A DNA stretch of 64,000 nucleotides from contig JAJPHL010000055.1 in NCBI GenBank assembly GCA_021325275.1, positions 124,001 to 188,000 on the forward strand, in the 5' to 3' direction. Positions within the stretch are counted from its first letter, which is position 1. Each line of letters starts with the position of its first letter. The notes under the pieces were generated by a model. That model was not told the origin of the DNA, made no database searches, and was given only the letters and a program-made list of their open reading frames with translations. Shown here piece after piece: positions 18,256 to 27,082 of this stretch. The position numbers and the translations under genes are program-made. The DNA is from Terriglobia bacterium (GTDB lineage Bacteria; Acidobacteriota; Terriglobia; JAJPHL01).

Positions 18256-19445
18256 GGATGTTCTCCGCCAACCCAAACGTCTTCCAGATGCCAACGCCCC
18301 GTCGCGCCGAGACGGAAATCATGCACACGCAGGCCGACGGCGTGCGACAGCGGCAAGTGAAATAGCGGAATCACACGCCGCGATGCGATGAGCGACCGTT
18401 CGGAGTCGAGCGCGCCGCCCGGCGGCAGCGTGATCTTGGCGGTGTCGGCGATGTCCGAGAGCGCCAGCGCCGCGTTCGGTTCCGTGATCGGCAAGCGCAT
18501 TAACCGCACGCCGGCATTCGTTCCGGGCCGCAAGTGGATTCCCGCTTCCTCCGCGTTCAATACGATTCGCTCGCCGATGGCGCGGAGAATGGCATCGTCG
18601 CCGTCGACCGAGAACGTTGCCGTGCCGCCGGTTGCACGAGCCCGCGCGATGTCGCGCGTGAACGGAAAAAGAAACGCGTAGCCGGTAAGCCACGGCGGCA
18701 AGATCGCGCCAGTGGACTCACCCGCACCTTGCAGGATCACGTTGCGGATTGCCTCGCGGTCGATGGAAAACGCCAGGGCGTCGCCGGCGTTTCCTTCCAC
18801 GGCGAGCGCGATCAATTCACAATTGCGCGACGACACGATCGCCACGCCGCGTTGCCGCAAGTGCCGCAACTCGCTCGGCGCGGCGTCCACCACGTCCGCT
18901 TTGCCGAGATCGAAGTCGAGCGCCTGATCGCGCGCCGCGCGATTCATTTGAATTTCCACGGAATCGAGAAACGGCCGCGCGCCCCAGTAAGAATCGTTCG
19001 CGGCGAGCACAGCCTGTTTGCCCGCTTCCCACTTCGTCACGTGAAACGGACCCGTACCCATCGATTGACCTTCTGGCGTGTGGATCACGATGGCGCGCGC
19101 GGCGCGCGCGAAATCCTCAATCGGACGATCATCGGGAAATTCGAGCGCTCCAGGATTCCACGGCGATCCGTTATGCAGCGTGACGCCAGTGCGCGGCGTA
19201 AAAACCCAACGTTTGCGCGCAGCGTCGTGAGTCCAACTGATAGCGAGCGAGGGCTGAAGATCGCCTTTTTCGTCGAAGCGGATAAGCGTTTCGTAGACGA
19301 GTCCCGCGAACGGAGACGCGCTCGCGTCCGCCGGCGAAGCGTTTGTTTCGATGCGCAGAGTTCCGCCATAGTGCGGGCGTCGTGCGGCTCCCAACAGCGC
19401 GATCGCGCTAACGGCTGCAATCGAAAGTAAGAAGATACGCTTCAA
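18252..19445 (-). CDS. peptide-type extracellular solute-binding protein (SBP family 5-like)
   Basis: The protein has 397 residues with a signal peptide (about 1-21). The start of the mature part 'GGTLRIE', the 'GLVYETLIRFD' and 'LQPSLAISW' segments and the 'GTGPFHVTKWE' motif are those of family 5 (oligopeptide/dipeptide/nickel) binding proteins. It is shorter than the usual 500-550 residues and the C-terminal lobe is reduced. No permease or ATPase gene is near. It overlaps the kinase gene by four bases and the preceding gene by 38, so it is likely to act as a sensor subunit rather than as transport protein; this is inference. Confidence 0.8.
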   Translation of the reverse strand: MKRIFLLSIAAVSAIALLGAARRPHYGGTLRIETNASPADASASPFAGLVYETLIRFDEKGDLQPSLAISWTHDAARKRWVFTPRTGVTLHNGSPWNPGALEFPDDRPIEDFARAARAIVIHTPEGQSMGTGPFHVTKWEAGKQAVLAANDSYWGARPFLDSVEIQMNRAARDQALDFDLGKADVVDAAPSELRHLRQRGVAIVSSRNCELIALAVEGNAGDALAFSIDREAIRNVILQGAGESTGAILPPWLTGYAFLFPFTRDIARARATGGTATFSVDGDDAILRAIGERIVLNAEEAGIHLRPGTNAGVRLMRLPITEPNAALALSDIADTAKITLPPGGALDSERSLIASRRVIPLFHLPLSHAVGLRVHDFRLGATGRWHLEDVWVGGEHP

Positions 19446-20367
19446 ATCTTTTTTCCCCGAACCTTTGCACCACGGCGATTGCGCCTTCCGGCGACGGCCA
19501 GAGCGCCGTCACGGGCCCCGGCAATTCCAGCGGATCGCTCGCCGCCTTCGGTTTGCGATCGACAAAATCCCAAACCGTAACCGTATCCTTGACGGTGCGA
19601 TCGACCGCCGCCGTTGCGATCACGCCGCAACCCGGCATTGTCGCGATGTCGCTGCCCCAGTTATCGATCGTCGCGATGACCGCGTGTTTGTCGTTGTAAA
19701 CGTGAACGAGTCCATCGGGCTCGGCGGCGAAATCGAGATTCTTCCACGACGCGCGCGAAAACAGATCGCCGGGCAAGAGATTCGTCGGCGAAAACATCGT
19801 GAACGTCTCGCCGTCGGCGGAGATTTGTCCCCGTGGGTCGCGAATCGGCGGAGCCGATGCCGGCGTCACGGCGCCGGCTTGCCATTTCCCTTCCACACGA
19901 GTGAAGCGCGCCAGTCCCGTGACGCTGAGTACAGCTAAGCGATCGCCGCGCAGCATCACGTCGAGAATTTGTTCGGACTGCTGCCACAGCAGCGTCTTTT
20001 GAATCGCGTGCAATTCCGGAGCGGGCGGCGGTTGCGGCTGATAGCTCTCCATTTCCGTTGCGATTGTGTCCGCCAAGCGAATTTCCGCCACCAGCAATCC
20101 GCCGTGAATGTTTTCGGAAAGCGTCAGAGTGATTTCGACGGGCGTTCGTCCGGTGCGCCGCAGCGTACGCGTGATCTCGGCGCGCGCGCGTCCCAGATCG
20201 GCCAAGAGAAACGTGCTGACGTTGTGCGAAGTGAAGTGCGGGACTTCGCCGGCCTTCAAGTGCCCCGCGATTTTCTGACCGAGCGCGTGGGCCGCCTCGT
20301 CGAGAGACTGCCCATGCGCTACGGAAAGCGAGGATAGAAGCAATACGAAGAGGGCGCGTCGTCGCAT
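19408..20367 (-). CDS. secreted protein of unknown function
   Basis: The protein has 319 residues with a signal peptide ending near residue 20 (VAHG-QS). I do not recognise a family. The first 110 residues look like an alpha/beta segment seen in penicillin-binding or FlgO-like proteins ('ALGQKIAGHL...FTSHNVSTFLLADLGRAR...TLSENIHGGLLVAEI'). The rest is beta-rich with W-containing repeats that resemble a partial beta-propeller. It precedes and overlaps the solute-binding protein gene, and lies 27 bases after the SPFH gene. It probably belongs to the same signalling operon. Confidence 0.7.
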   Translation of the reverse strand: MRRRALFVLLLSSLSVAHGQSLDEAAHALGQKIAGHLKAGEVPHFTSHNVSTFLLADLGRARAEITRTLRRTGRTPVEITLTLSENIHGGLLVAEIRLADTIATEMESYQPQPPPAPELHAIQKTLLWQQSEQILDVMLRGDRLAVLSVTGLARFTRVEGKWQAGAVTPASAPPIRDPRGQISADGETFTMFSPTNLLPGDLFSRASWKNLDFAAEPDGLVHVYNDKHAVIATIDNWGSDIATMPGCGVIATAAVDRTVKDTVTVWDFVDRKPKAASDPLELPGPVTALWPSPEGAIAVVQRFGEKRFEAYLLTFDCSR

Positions 20368-20394
20368 GTGCCGGCTAGCCTCGGATCATATCAA

Positions 20395-21684
20395 CTATTT
20401 CGGTTCCGTTTGAGAGGCCGGCGTCAGACCTCGCAACACGTCATTGGCGAAGAAGAACTTTCCGTCGTTGGGAACCATCATGATCTGCACTTTGTCGGAA
20501 AGCTTTTCGGCGATGATCTTTTGGATCAGCAGCGGATTCTGCTTCAGGACATCCGCTTCCAAGCGCATGCGCTCGGCGTCGGCCACGGCCACACGGCGGA
20601 TGCGATCCTGATCCGCTTCCGTGGTCAGCTTGCGCTTCTCGAGTTCCGCTCTCGAGTCGATGATCTTCGCTTCCGCCAGGGCCTCGGCGTTCTTCACCGT
20701 GGCTTCCTTGCGGGCCGCGGCTTCCAGACGGGTCTGCTCGATCTGTTTTTCCTTCAGCGGCAGCGTGTACTGCATCGCATCGGCCTGCGCTTTAGCTTGC
20801 AGCACGGTGACCTGCGCTTGCGCCATGGCCTCGGTGACCTCGCGGGCTTTTTGCGCTTCCGCTTCCAACTCCGCGGCGCGAACTTGCTTCTGCTTCACTT
20901 CCAGTTCCACGCCGAGCCGTTCGTTTTCTTGCTCCTTCAGCAGCACGCCCTCAAGACTCTTCGCGAATTCGTCAGGCAGATGGATGTCGCGCAGCATCAC
21001 TTCTTTCACCTCGATGCCGTCGGCGCCGAGTTTGGCCGTGATTTTATCGGCAGCCGCGCGGCGCACTTCGTCGCGCTTGGTGGAAAACAGCTCGCGCACG
21101 TCGTAGTTCGGCGCGATCTCGCGGAAAACCGCGGCCACCGTCGGCGGCACGAGTTCCTTTTCCACCGGCTGCGGGAGATTCGTGTAGACGCTTGGCAATT
21201 TGCCCGGATTCAGACGATAACGCACGGCGAGCGAGAGTCCCACTTCCAAGCCTTCCTTGGTTTGCACGCGCAACACGTCGGTGGTCTTGTCGGGGCCCAG
21301 CAGGATTTTCGGATCGCTGATGCCGGCGGCGGCGCGTGTGTTGTAAACGCTGTCGCGAATGTTGAATTCCTCGATGTGCTGCACCAGCGGCATGACCAGG
21401 TGCACGCCGGGATACATCACGTTCGGCGATGCACCGGAAAACTGGCTAACTCGCACGCCCGCCGATCCCGCGGGGATCACGACGATCGCCATTCCCACGA
21501 GAATCGCGGCGGCGGCCGGCGCGGCGAGCCGCTGCGCGTCGCGCCAGCGCAGCAAAGGGAACAGCGATGTCTCCGTGGCGTCCTTGTGTTTGAAGATGCG
21601 ATACAAATCGTAAGCCAGAATCGCGGCGGCTCCCGTGAGCAATCCCGATCCGGTGATCAGCAGCAGATACTTGAAGAACAGCAT
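20395..21684 (-). CDS. SPFH/prohibitin-family membrane protein
   Basis: The protein has 429 residues. It has two N-terminal hydrophobic segments (about 7-27 and 56-76), then the prohibitin/HflK-type SPFH domain (about 75-265; 'VYPGVHL'-like start, 'DVLRVQTKEGLEVGLSLAVRYRL' in two pieces), and a long coiled coil rich in A, E, K and Q (about 270-385). SPFH proteins of this type assemble into membrane rings that organise proteases or lipids. AGGAGA lies just before the ATG. It is between the L,D-transpeptidase and the signalling genes, all on the minus strand. Confidence 0.88.
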   Translation of the reverse strand: MLFFKYLLLITGSGLLTGAAAILAYDLYRIFKHKDATETSLFPLLRWRDAQRLAAPAAAAILVGMAIVVIPAGSAGVRVSQFSGASPNVMYPGVHLVMPLVQHIEEFNIRDSVYNTRAAAGISDPKILLGPDKTTDVLRVQTKEGLEVGLSLAVRYRLNPGKLPSVYTNLPQPVEKELVPPTVAAVFREIAPNYDVRELFSTKRDEVRRAAADKITAKLGADGIEVKEVMLRDIHLPDEFAKSLEGVLLKEQENERLGVELEVKQKQVRAAELEAEAQKAREVTEAMAQAQVTVLQAKAQADAMQYTLPLKEKQIEQTRLEAAARKEATVKNAEALAEAKIIDSRAELEKRKLTTEADQDRIRRVAVADAERMRLEADVLKQNPLLIQKIIAEKLSDKVQIMMVPNDGKFFFANDVLRGLTPASQTEPK

Positions 21685-21784
21685 GGTAGTTTCTCCTTTT
21701 TTGATCGCTCCGCGCGCTCCGCTCCGCTTCGCAAACGCGCTGCGCTCGGGCCGCGGGCGCTCGTTTTTGATGGTGGTTTAGGTT

Positions 21785-22342
21785 TTAGTCGGCGGCCTTG
21801 GACGTTGCGAGTTCAGCCTTTCCGGTTTCAGGCAGCGGCCCCATCCGCAATTCCACCGGCACTCCGACCGTGACGAGTTCGAACAACTCTTCGACATCCT
21901 TGTTGCGCATCCGCACACATCCGTGCGAAGCATCCTTGCCGATCGATTTCGGATCGTTGGTGCCGTGGATTCCGTAGCCCTTGGCGCTCAGCCCGATCCA
22001 GCGCGTGCCCACGGGATTGCGCGGTCCCGGCGCGACGTCCTGTTTGTGTGCACGGTACACAGGGTTCGCAACTTTGCTGACGACGGTGTAATTCCCCGGA
22101 GGCGTCGGCGTAGTGGATTTGCCCGACGCGGTCTGATAGGTCTTGACGACGCGATCGCCGTCCATCAGCACCAGCTTGTGTTCGGTCAAGCTGACCACGA
22201 TGCGTCGCGTCTCGACTTTGGGAGCCGCGGGCTTCACGGAAACTTGCTTCGCTTGCGCGGAGGCTTCGGCCACAGCTTGCATCAGGACGACGGCCAACCC
22301 TGCCGCCATCTTCATCAGTTGCGCATTGTGTGTGTGCTTCAT
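21785..22342 (-). CDS. L,D-transpeptidase (YkuD domain)
   Basis: The protein has 185 residues with a signal peptide (about 1-30). The catalytic YkuD domain has His126 in YGIHGT and Cys142 in the motif SHGCVRM. Such enzymes form 3-3 cross-links in peptidoglycan or attach proteins to it; acidobacteria often have several. The protein is just the one domain, with no peptidoglycan-binding module. It lies upstream of the SPFH gene; the 100 bases between hold imperfect repeats of GCTCCGC and GCGCTCG. Confidence 0.92.
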   Translation of the reverse strand: MKHTHNAQLMKMAAGLAVVLMQAVAEASAQAKQVSVKPAAPKVETRRIVVSLTEHKLVLMDGDRVVKTYQTASGKSTTPTPPGNYTVVSKVANPVYRAHKQDVAPGPRNPVGTRWIGLSAKGYGIHGTNDPKSIGKDASHGCVRMRNKDVEELFELVTVGVPVELRMGPLPETGKAELATSKAAD

Positions 22343-22468
22343 GCCCTGGAGAATTGCAGGGCACGGGCCAAGCGTTATGTCATTGATCTATCGGGAGTTA
22401 ACGAAGGAGAACGGTGTGTGCCGGTTGACACGCGTGTCTCCGGGGACACAGGGCGCACCGGCGGTGCG

Positions 22469-24397
22469 CTAATTCTTCTTGCGCCGCAGAATTGTTAATT
22501 CGGGGAAGCGCTTGTCCTCGATGTAAAGAGATTCCCAGCGTTTCAGAAAGCGCCACGAGTAGTATGTTGTATCGCGCTTCGAGAGAATCAGGGTTTGAAA
22601 GCGCGAGTCGAACCATACGTTTTCGTACACGCCTTCCTGCGATGCCGGGAACGACGTGCCGGGGTCCCACCAAATCGGCAGGCCGCGCGGTGAGGGCAAT
22701 CCGAACATGGCGTAAGCGAACTCCATGCGCGGGCCGAAGTAGATGGTTCCGTTGTTCTCGCGGAGCGCTTGCCGCAGCTCGTCGAGCATTCGTTGGAAGC
22801 GCCGACTGCCCTGCATGCCGGCGAAGAAAGGCGGGACGGCGTCCGTGGTCGCGGGAAAATCCTCATGCCACTCGAAGAAGCGGTGCCAGCCGACGGAATA
22901 GACGCGGATGCGCTCCGCACCGATATAAATGTTGGACGCGAGAATCGCGCACAGCACAGCTGCGTACACGCGCACCAGGCGTCCTGAGGGAGCCGCCGAA
23001 GCGAGAGGCGGAGTTCGCCTCGATGGCGCAGGCAGCAACGGCTGCGGATCGTATAACAGGATGCTCGCCGCGGCTAGGATCAGCGGCCATTCCACTTCCT
23101 TGAACTCACCGTTGGTGAACATCGCAACAGCCGCTGTAATCGGTGCGGCTAGCAACAGCAGACATTCGGCGATGCGCGCACGGTCGCCGGACGCTTTCGA
23201 CGTTTTCCACCGGGGCCACCAGCGCCGCCAGGGAATCAAGAGCAACGCCGTCAGGACGACGTAGCGCTCGATTTCTTCGATTCGTATATTGCGAAAACCG
23301 AAAGCTGGATCCTGACCACGCTCGCCCGCCGCCGCGAAATAACTGCGGACCATCTCCGTCACGCTCACGTGATTCGTCCATAGGATTCCAACGTTGAGCG
23401 CGATCGCGAGCAAGGTTAACGCCACGAACCGTCCGCGCGCGCGCAGGCTCGCCCTTACGCCGAAGCCGACGAGGAGCACGCCCGAGACGCATCCCAGCGA
23501 CGCTACGTTCGGTTTCATCAGTCCCAGCAGCGCCAGGGAGGCAACGTATGAAACGGGCACGGCCATGCTTTTCTCTGGCAGGTTTTTCTCTGGCATGCCT
23601 TGAACTGGCGTGCTGCGCTCGTCGCGCAAGTACGCGAGGCACGACAGGAGAAACACCACCGCCGCCACACTCGTGATGTTGTTGTACCACCAAAAGCACA
23701 ACAGCAGCATTCCGCACGATTCGATACAGACCGCCACGCAAAACGCCGCCACCGGCGCGGCCAACAAGCGTTTCAGCAGTGTGTAAATCCAGAGAAATGT
23801 CGCGCCAGAGTAAAGCGCACTCGCCCACAGGATCGCGTTCCAACGCACGCCGAACAACAGCAAAGCGAACTTCGATCCCAGATAGAATCCCGGCGGCAGC
23901 AGACAGGGAAAATCGCGATACGGAAGTTGTCCTTGCAGCAGCCGCCAGCCGCTTTCGATCAGAATGCTGAAGTCGAAGCCGCCGAAGTAGCGATTTCCGA
24001 AATGCAAAGTGAACCAGGCGATAGCCGCGCACGCCGCCGCCAGCGCGGCCGCCTCGCCTGCGGCCTTCCATCTTTTAGTTAGACGCTTCCGTGGGGCCTC
24101 CGCCAGCAAAGCGAGTTCCGGGTATAGCACCAACAAACCCAGCGCCGGCGACCACGACCCGATCGAGTACGCAATCTGCGCGTTCAGGTAGTCGGAACTC
24201 CACGTGGCCCACGGCAACCACTCTCCCGCTTCGACACAAGGCACGTATTGCGGCAGCATGGGGCTGCCTGGTTCCACCTTCTCGCTGCAAACTGTGACAC
24301 TCCGATCCGCGACGAAACGCAACACATGGACGGCCGCCAGCGGCAACAGCGCCACTAACAATGCCAATTGCACGCGCTGGCTGCGGGATCGAAACAT
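22469..24397 (-). CDS. polytopic membrane protein, GT-C/GT87-like
   Basis: The protein has 642 residues and about ten to twelve hydrophobic segments. The loop after the first helix pair, with 'RLLQGQLPYRDFPCLLPPG', resembles the Y-x-D-x-x-x-x-x-G segment of GT-C enzymes that use lipid-linked sugars. The C-terminal 180 residues are soluble and presumably periplasmic. The ATG at 24397 lies 17 bases after the stop of the glucosidase gene; the open frame runs on upstream but only as a shadow. A glycosyltransferase role is inferred from topology and the adjacent glycan genes. Confidence 0.7.
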   Translation of the reverse strand: MFRSRSQRVQLALLVALLPLAAVHVLRFVADRSVTVCSEKVEPGSPMLPQYVPCVEAGEWLPWATWSSDYLNAQIAYSIGSWSPALGLLVLYPELALLAEAPRKRLTKRWKAAGEAAALAAACAAIAWFTLHFGNRYFGGFDFSILIESGWRLLQGQLPYRDFPCLLPPGFYLGSKFALLLFGVRWNAILWASALYSGATFLWIYTLLKRLLAAPVAAFCVAVCIESCGMLLLCFWWYNNITSVAAVVFLLSCLAYLRDERSTPVQGMPEKNLPEKSMAVPVSYVASLALLGLMKPNVASLGCVSGVLLVGFGVRASLRARGRFVALTLLAIALNVGILWTNHVSVTEMVRSYFAAAGERGQDPAFGFRNIRIEEIERYVVLTALLLIPWRRWWPRWKTSKASGDRARIAECLLLLAAPITAAVAMFTNGEFKEVEWPLILAAASILLYDPQPLLPAPSRRTPPLASAAPSGRLVRVYAAVLCAILASNIYIGAERIRVYSVGWHRFFEWHEDFPATTDAVPPFFAGMQGSRRFQRMLDELRQALRENNGTIYFGPRMEFAYAMFGLPSPRGLPIWWDPGTSFPASQEGVYENVWFDSRFQTLILSKRDTTYYSWRFLKRWESLYIEDKRFPELTILRRKKN

Positions 24398-24414
24398 TGG
24401 CCGGATGGTTGGTC

Positions 24415-27045
24415 TTATTCGCCGCTCTGTTCGAGCAGCTTCGCAACGAGTCCCGTCCAGCCGGTTTGGTGATTTGCTCCCAGACCCGCGCCGTTGTCGC
24501 CGTGGAAATACTCGTGGAATTGCACGAGATCGCGCCAGTGCGGATCGGAGTCGAGCAGCGCGTTGCCGCCGTTGGTGGGGCGTCGCCCTTGGTATTGCAG
24601 AAACAAGCGATTCAAGCGGCGCGAGATTTTCGCGGCCACTTCCCATAGCGTGATCTGATGTCCGGTGCCGGTGGGCGACTCCACTTTGTAATCGTCGCCC
24701 AGGTAGTGGTGGAATTTTTGCAGCGATTCGATCAACAGAAAGTTCACCGGAAACCACACCGGTCCCCGCCAGTTGGAATTGCCGCCGAACAAACCGGTGG
24801 TGGATTCGCCGGGTTCGTAGTCGACGCGATGCTCCTCGCCGTCCATCGCCAACACATAGGGATTCTTGGCGTGATACTTCGACAGGGCGCGGATTCCGTA
24901 CGGCGACAAGAACTCCTCGGTGTCGAGCATGTAACGCAACACGCGACGCAGGCGGTCGCGATTGACCAGCGACAGCAAACGCCGAGGACCGTTCGGTGTG
25001 TCCGTGGTGTCGATGTGGCTGCACACGTTGGGCACGTTTTCGATGAACCACATCATGCGCCGCGTGAATCCCGGCAGGCGTTCGAGAATCTGCGGTTCCA
25101 GCGTTTCCACGGCGAACAGCGGAATCAATCCCACCATCGAACGGATGCGCAGAGGATGGTGCGATCCGTCGGGCAAATGCAGCACGTCGTAGTAAAAGCC
25201 GTCTTCTTCGCTCCACAACTCCAGGCCTTCGCCGCCGATATCGTTCATTGCCAGCGAAATGTGCACGAAGTGTTCGAAAAACTTGCTGGCCACGTCTTCG
25301 TAGTCGCGATTCACGCGGGCGAGCTCCAACGCGATCGCCAGCATGTTGAGGCAATACATCGCCATCCAGCTGGTGCCGTCGGATTGTTCGAGATACCCGC
25401 CGGTGGGCAAGGCGCGCGAGCGATCGAAGACTCCGATATTGTCGAGGCCGAGGAAGCCGCCTTGGAAAATGTTTTTCCCCGCGAGATCCTTCCGATTGAC
25501 CCACCACGTAAAATTCAACAGCAGCTTGTGAAAGACGCGCGCCAAAAACGGGTAGTCGGCGTGGCCATGAATGCGTTTCTCGATTTTGTAGATGCGCCAC
25601 GCCGCCCAGGCGTGCACCGGCGGATTCACGTCGTCAAAAGACCACTCGTACGCCGGCAACTGGCCGTTGGGATGCATGTACCACTCGCGCAGCATCAGGA
25701 TCAATTGTTCCTTGGCGAATTCCGAATCCACCAGCGCCAGCGGCAGGCAATGAAACGCCAAATCCCAGGCCGCGTACCACGGATACTCCCACTTGTCCGG
25801 CATCGAGATGACGTCGGCATTGTAGAGATGCGTCCAATCGCGATTGCGGCCGTCCTTGCGCTGCTTGGGCGGCGGCGGCATGGTGGGATCGCCGTCGAGC
25901 CAGCGCCGCACATCGTAGTGATAGAACTGCTTCGACCACAACATTCCCGCGAACGCTTGGCGCTGCACATTCTGCGCGTCGACCGAGGCGCCTTCCGGCG
26001 ACCGCAGCTTGTAGAACTGCCCGGCTTCGTCGATGCGCAGCGCGAAGATGTGATCGAACTCCGCGCCCAGCGAGGATTGCGAGTCGGGCGAATCCGTGAA
26101 ACGCAGGCGCACTTCCGTCGATGATCCGGCGGGAATTTCGAGACTGTAGTGCGCGGCGCATTTCGTGCCCTTGTATTCCGGATTCACCGCGCCGGCCTCT
26201 TTCTGAATCAGGTGGCGATGAAAAGCGTCCTTCACAAACGGCGTGGGATTCGGGAAATTGAAGATTCTCTCGGAGTTTGTTTCGTTTTCCGTGAACAAGA
26301 GCACAGGTGTCCCGCCGCAGATCAGTGTGCGCCGCGCGTACTCCGGCATGTCCGCTTCAATCGTCGTATCGGAGACAGCCCACAGATGTGGCCGCAACGC
26401 GCCCGGCTTCCAACTCCACGTATTCCGGAACCACAGCGTGGGCAAGAGATGCAGCGGCGCGGCTTCGGGACCGCGATTGTGCGCGGTGATGCGAATCAGG
26501 ATGTCCTCGGAAGTATTCTTGGCGTACTCGACCTCGACGTCGAAGTAGCGACTCTCGTCGAAGACGCCGGTATCAACCAGTTCGAATTCCGGATCCTGCC
26601 GCGTGCGCCGGCGATTCTCTTCGACCAGCCGCGCGTAGGGGAATTCGGATTGACAATACTTGTACAAATACTTCATGTACGAGTGCGTCGGCGTGGAGTC
26701 GAGGTAAAAGTAGCATTCCTTCACGTCCTCGCTGTGATTGCCTTCGTTCCCGGTGAGTCCGAAGAGGCGTTCTTTCAGGATGGGATCGCGCTGGTTCCAC
26801 AGCGCCAGCGCGAAGCAAATGATTTGATGACGGTCGGAGATGCCGGCGATGCCGTCTTCGCCCCAGCGGTAGGCGCGCGAACGCGCGTGATCGTGCGGAA
26901 AATATTCCCACGCGGTTCCGCCGGGCGAGTAGTCTTCGCGAACCGTGCCCCACTGCCGCTCGCTGAGATAGGGTCCCCAGCGTTTCCAATGAACCATGCG
27001 GCGTCGCGATTCTTCAACGCGGATTTCTTCCGGAGTTTTCGGCAC
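24415..27045 (-). CDS. GH63-family glucosidase (MGH1-like glycoside hydrolase)
   Basis: The protein has 876 residues and no signal peptide, so it acts in the cytoplasm. It matches the bacterial branch of GH63: an N-terminal beta-sandwich beginning '[19 protein letters not shown]', then an (alpha/alpha)6 barrel with '[17 protein letters not shown]', '[15 protein letters not shown]', '[12 protein letters not shown]' and near the end '[18 protein letters not shown]' (each quoted piece separate). The general acid and base of the family would be the Asp in AWDLAFH and a Glu near the end; I have not verified this. It probably trims glucose from glucosylglycerate, trehalose-like or glycogen-derived sugars. 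It follows the phosphorylase gene by 37 bases. Confidence 0.88.
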   Translation of the reverse strand: MPKTPEEIRVEESRRRMVHWKRWGPYLSERQWGTVREDYSPGGTAWEYFPHDHARSRAYRWGEDGIAGISDRHQIICFALALWNQRDPILKERLFGLTGNEGNHSEDVKECYFYLDSTPTHSYMKYLYKYCQSEFPYARLVEENRRRTRQDPEFELVDTGVFDESRYFDVEVEYAKNTSEDILIRITAHNRGPEAAPLHLLPTLWFRNTWSWKPGALRPHLWAVSDTTIEADMPEYARRTLICGGTPVLLFTENETNSERIFNFPNPTPFVKDAFHRHLIQKEAGAVNPEYKGTKCAAHYSLEIPAGSSTEVRLRFTDSPDSQSSLGAEFDHIFALRIDEAGQFYKLRSPEGASVDAQNVQRQAFAGMLWSKQFYHYDVRRWLDGDPTMPPPPKQRKDGRNRDWTHLYNADVISMPDKWEYPWYAAWDLAFHCLPLALVDSEFAKEQLILMLREWYMHPNGQLPAYEWSFDDVNPPVHAWAAWRIYKIEKRIHGHADYPFLARVFHKLLLNFTWWVNRKDLAGKNIFQGGFLGLDNIGVFDRSRALPTGGYLEQSDGTSWMAMYCLNMLAIALELARVNRDYEDVASKFFEHFVHISLAMNDIGGEGLELWSEEDGFYYDVLHLPDGSHHPLRIRSMVGLIPLFAVETLEPQILERLPGFTRRMMWFIENVPNVCSHIDTTDTPNGPRRLLSLVNRDRLRRVLRYMLDTEEFLSPYGIRALSKYHAKNPYVLAMDGEEHRVDYEPGESTTGLFGGNSNWRGPVWFPVNFLLIESLQKFHHYLGDDYKVESPTGTGHQITLWEVAAKISRRLNRLFLQYQGRRPTNGGNALLDSDPHWRDLVQFHEYFHGDNGAGLGANHQTGWTGLVAKLLEQSGE

Positions 27046-27082
27046 GCGCGATCCCCCCTCGCCTGAACGCAGTAGCTGGGGT

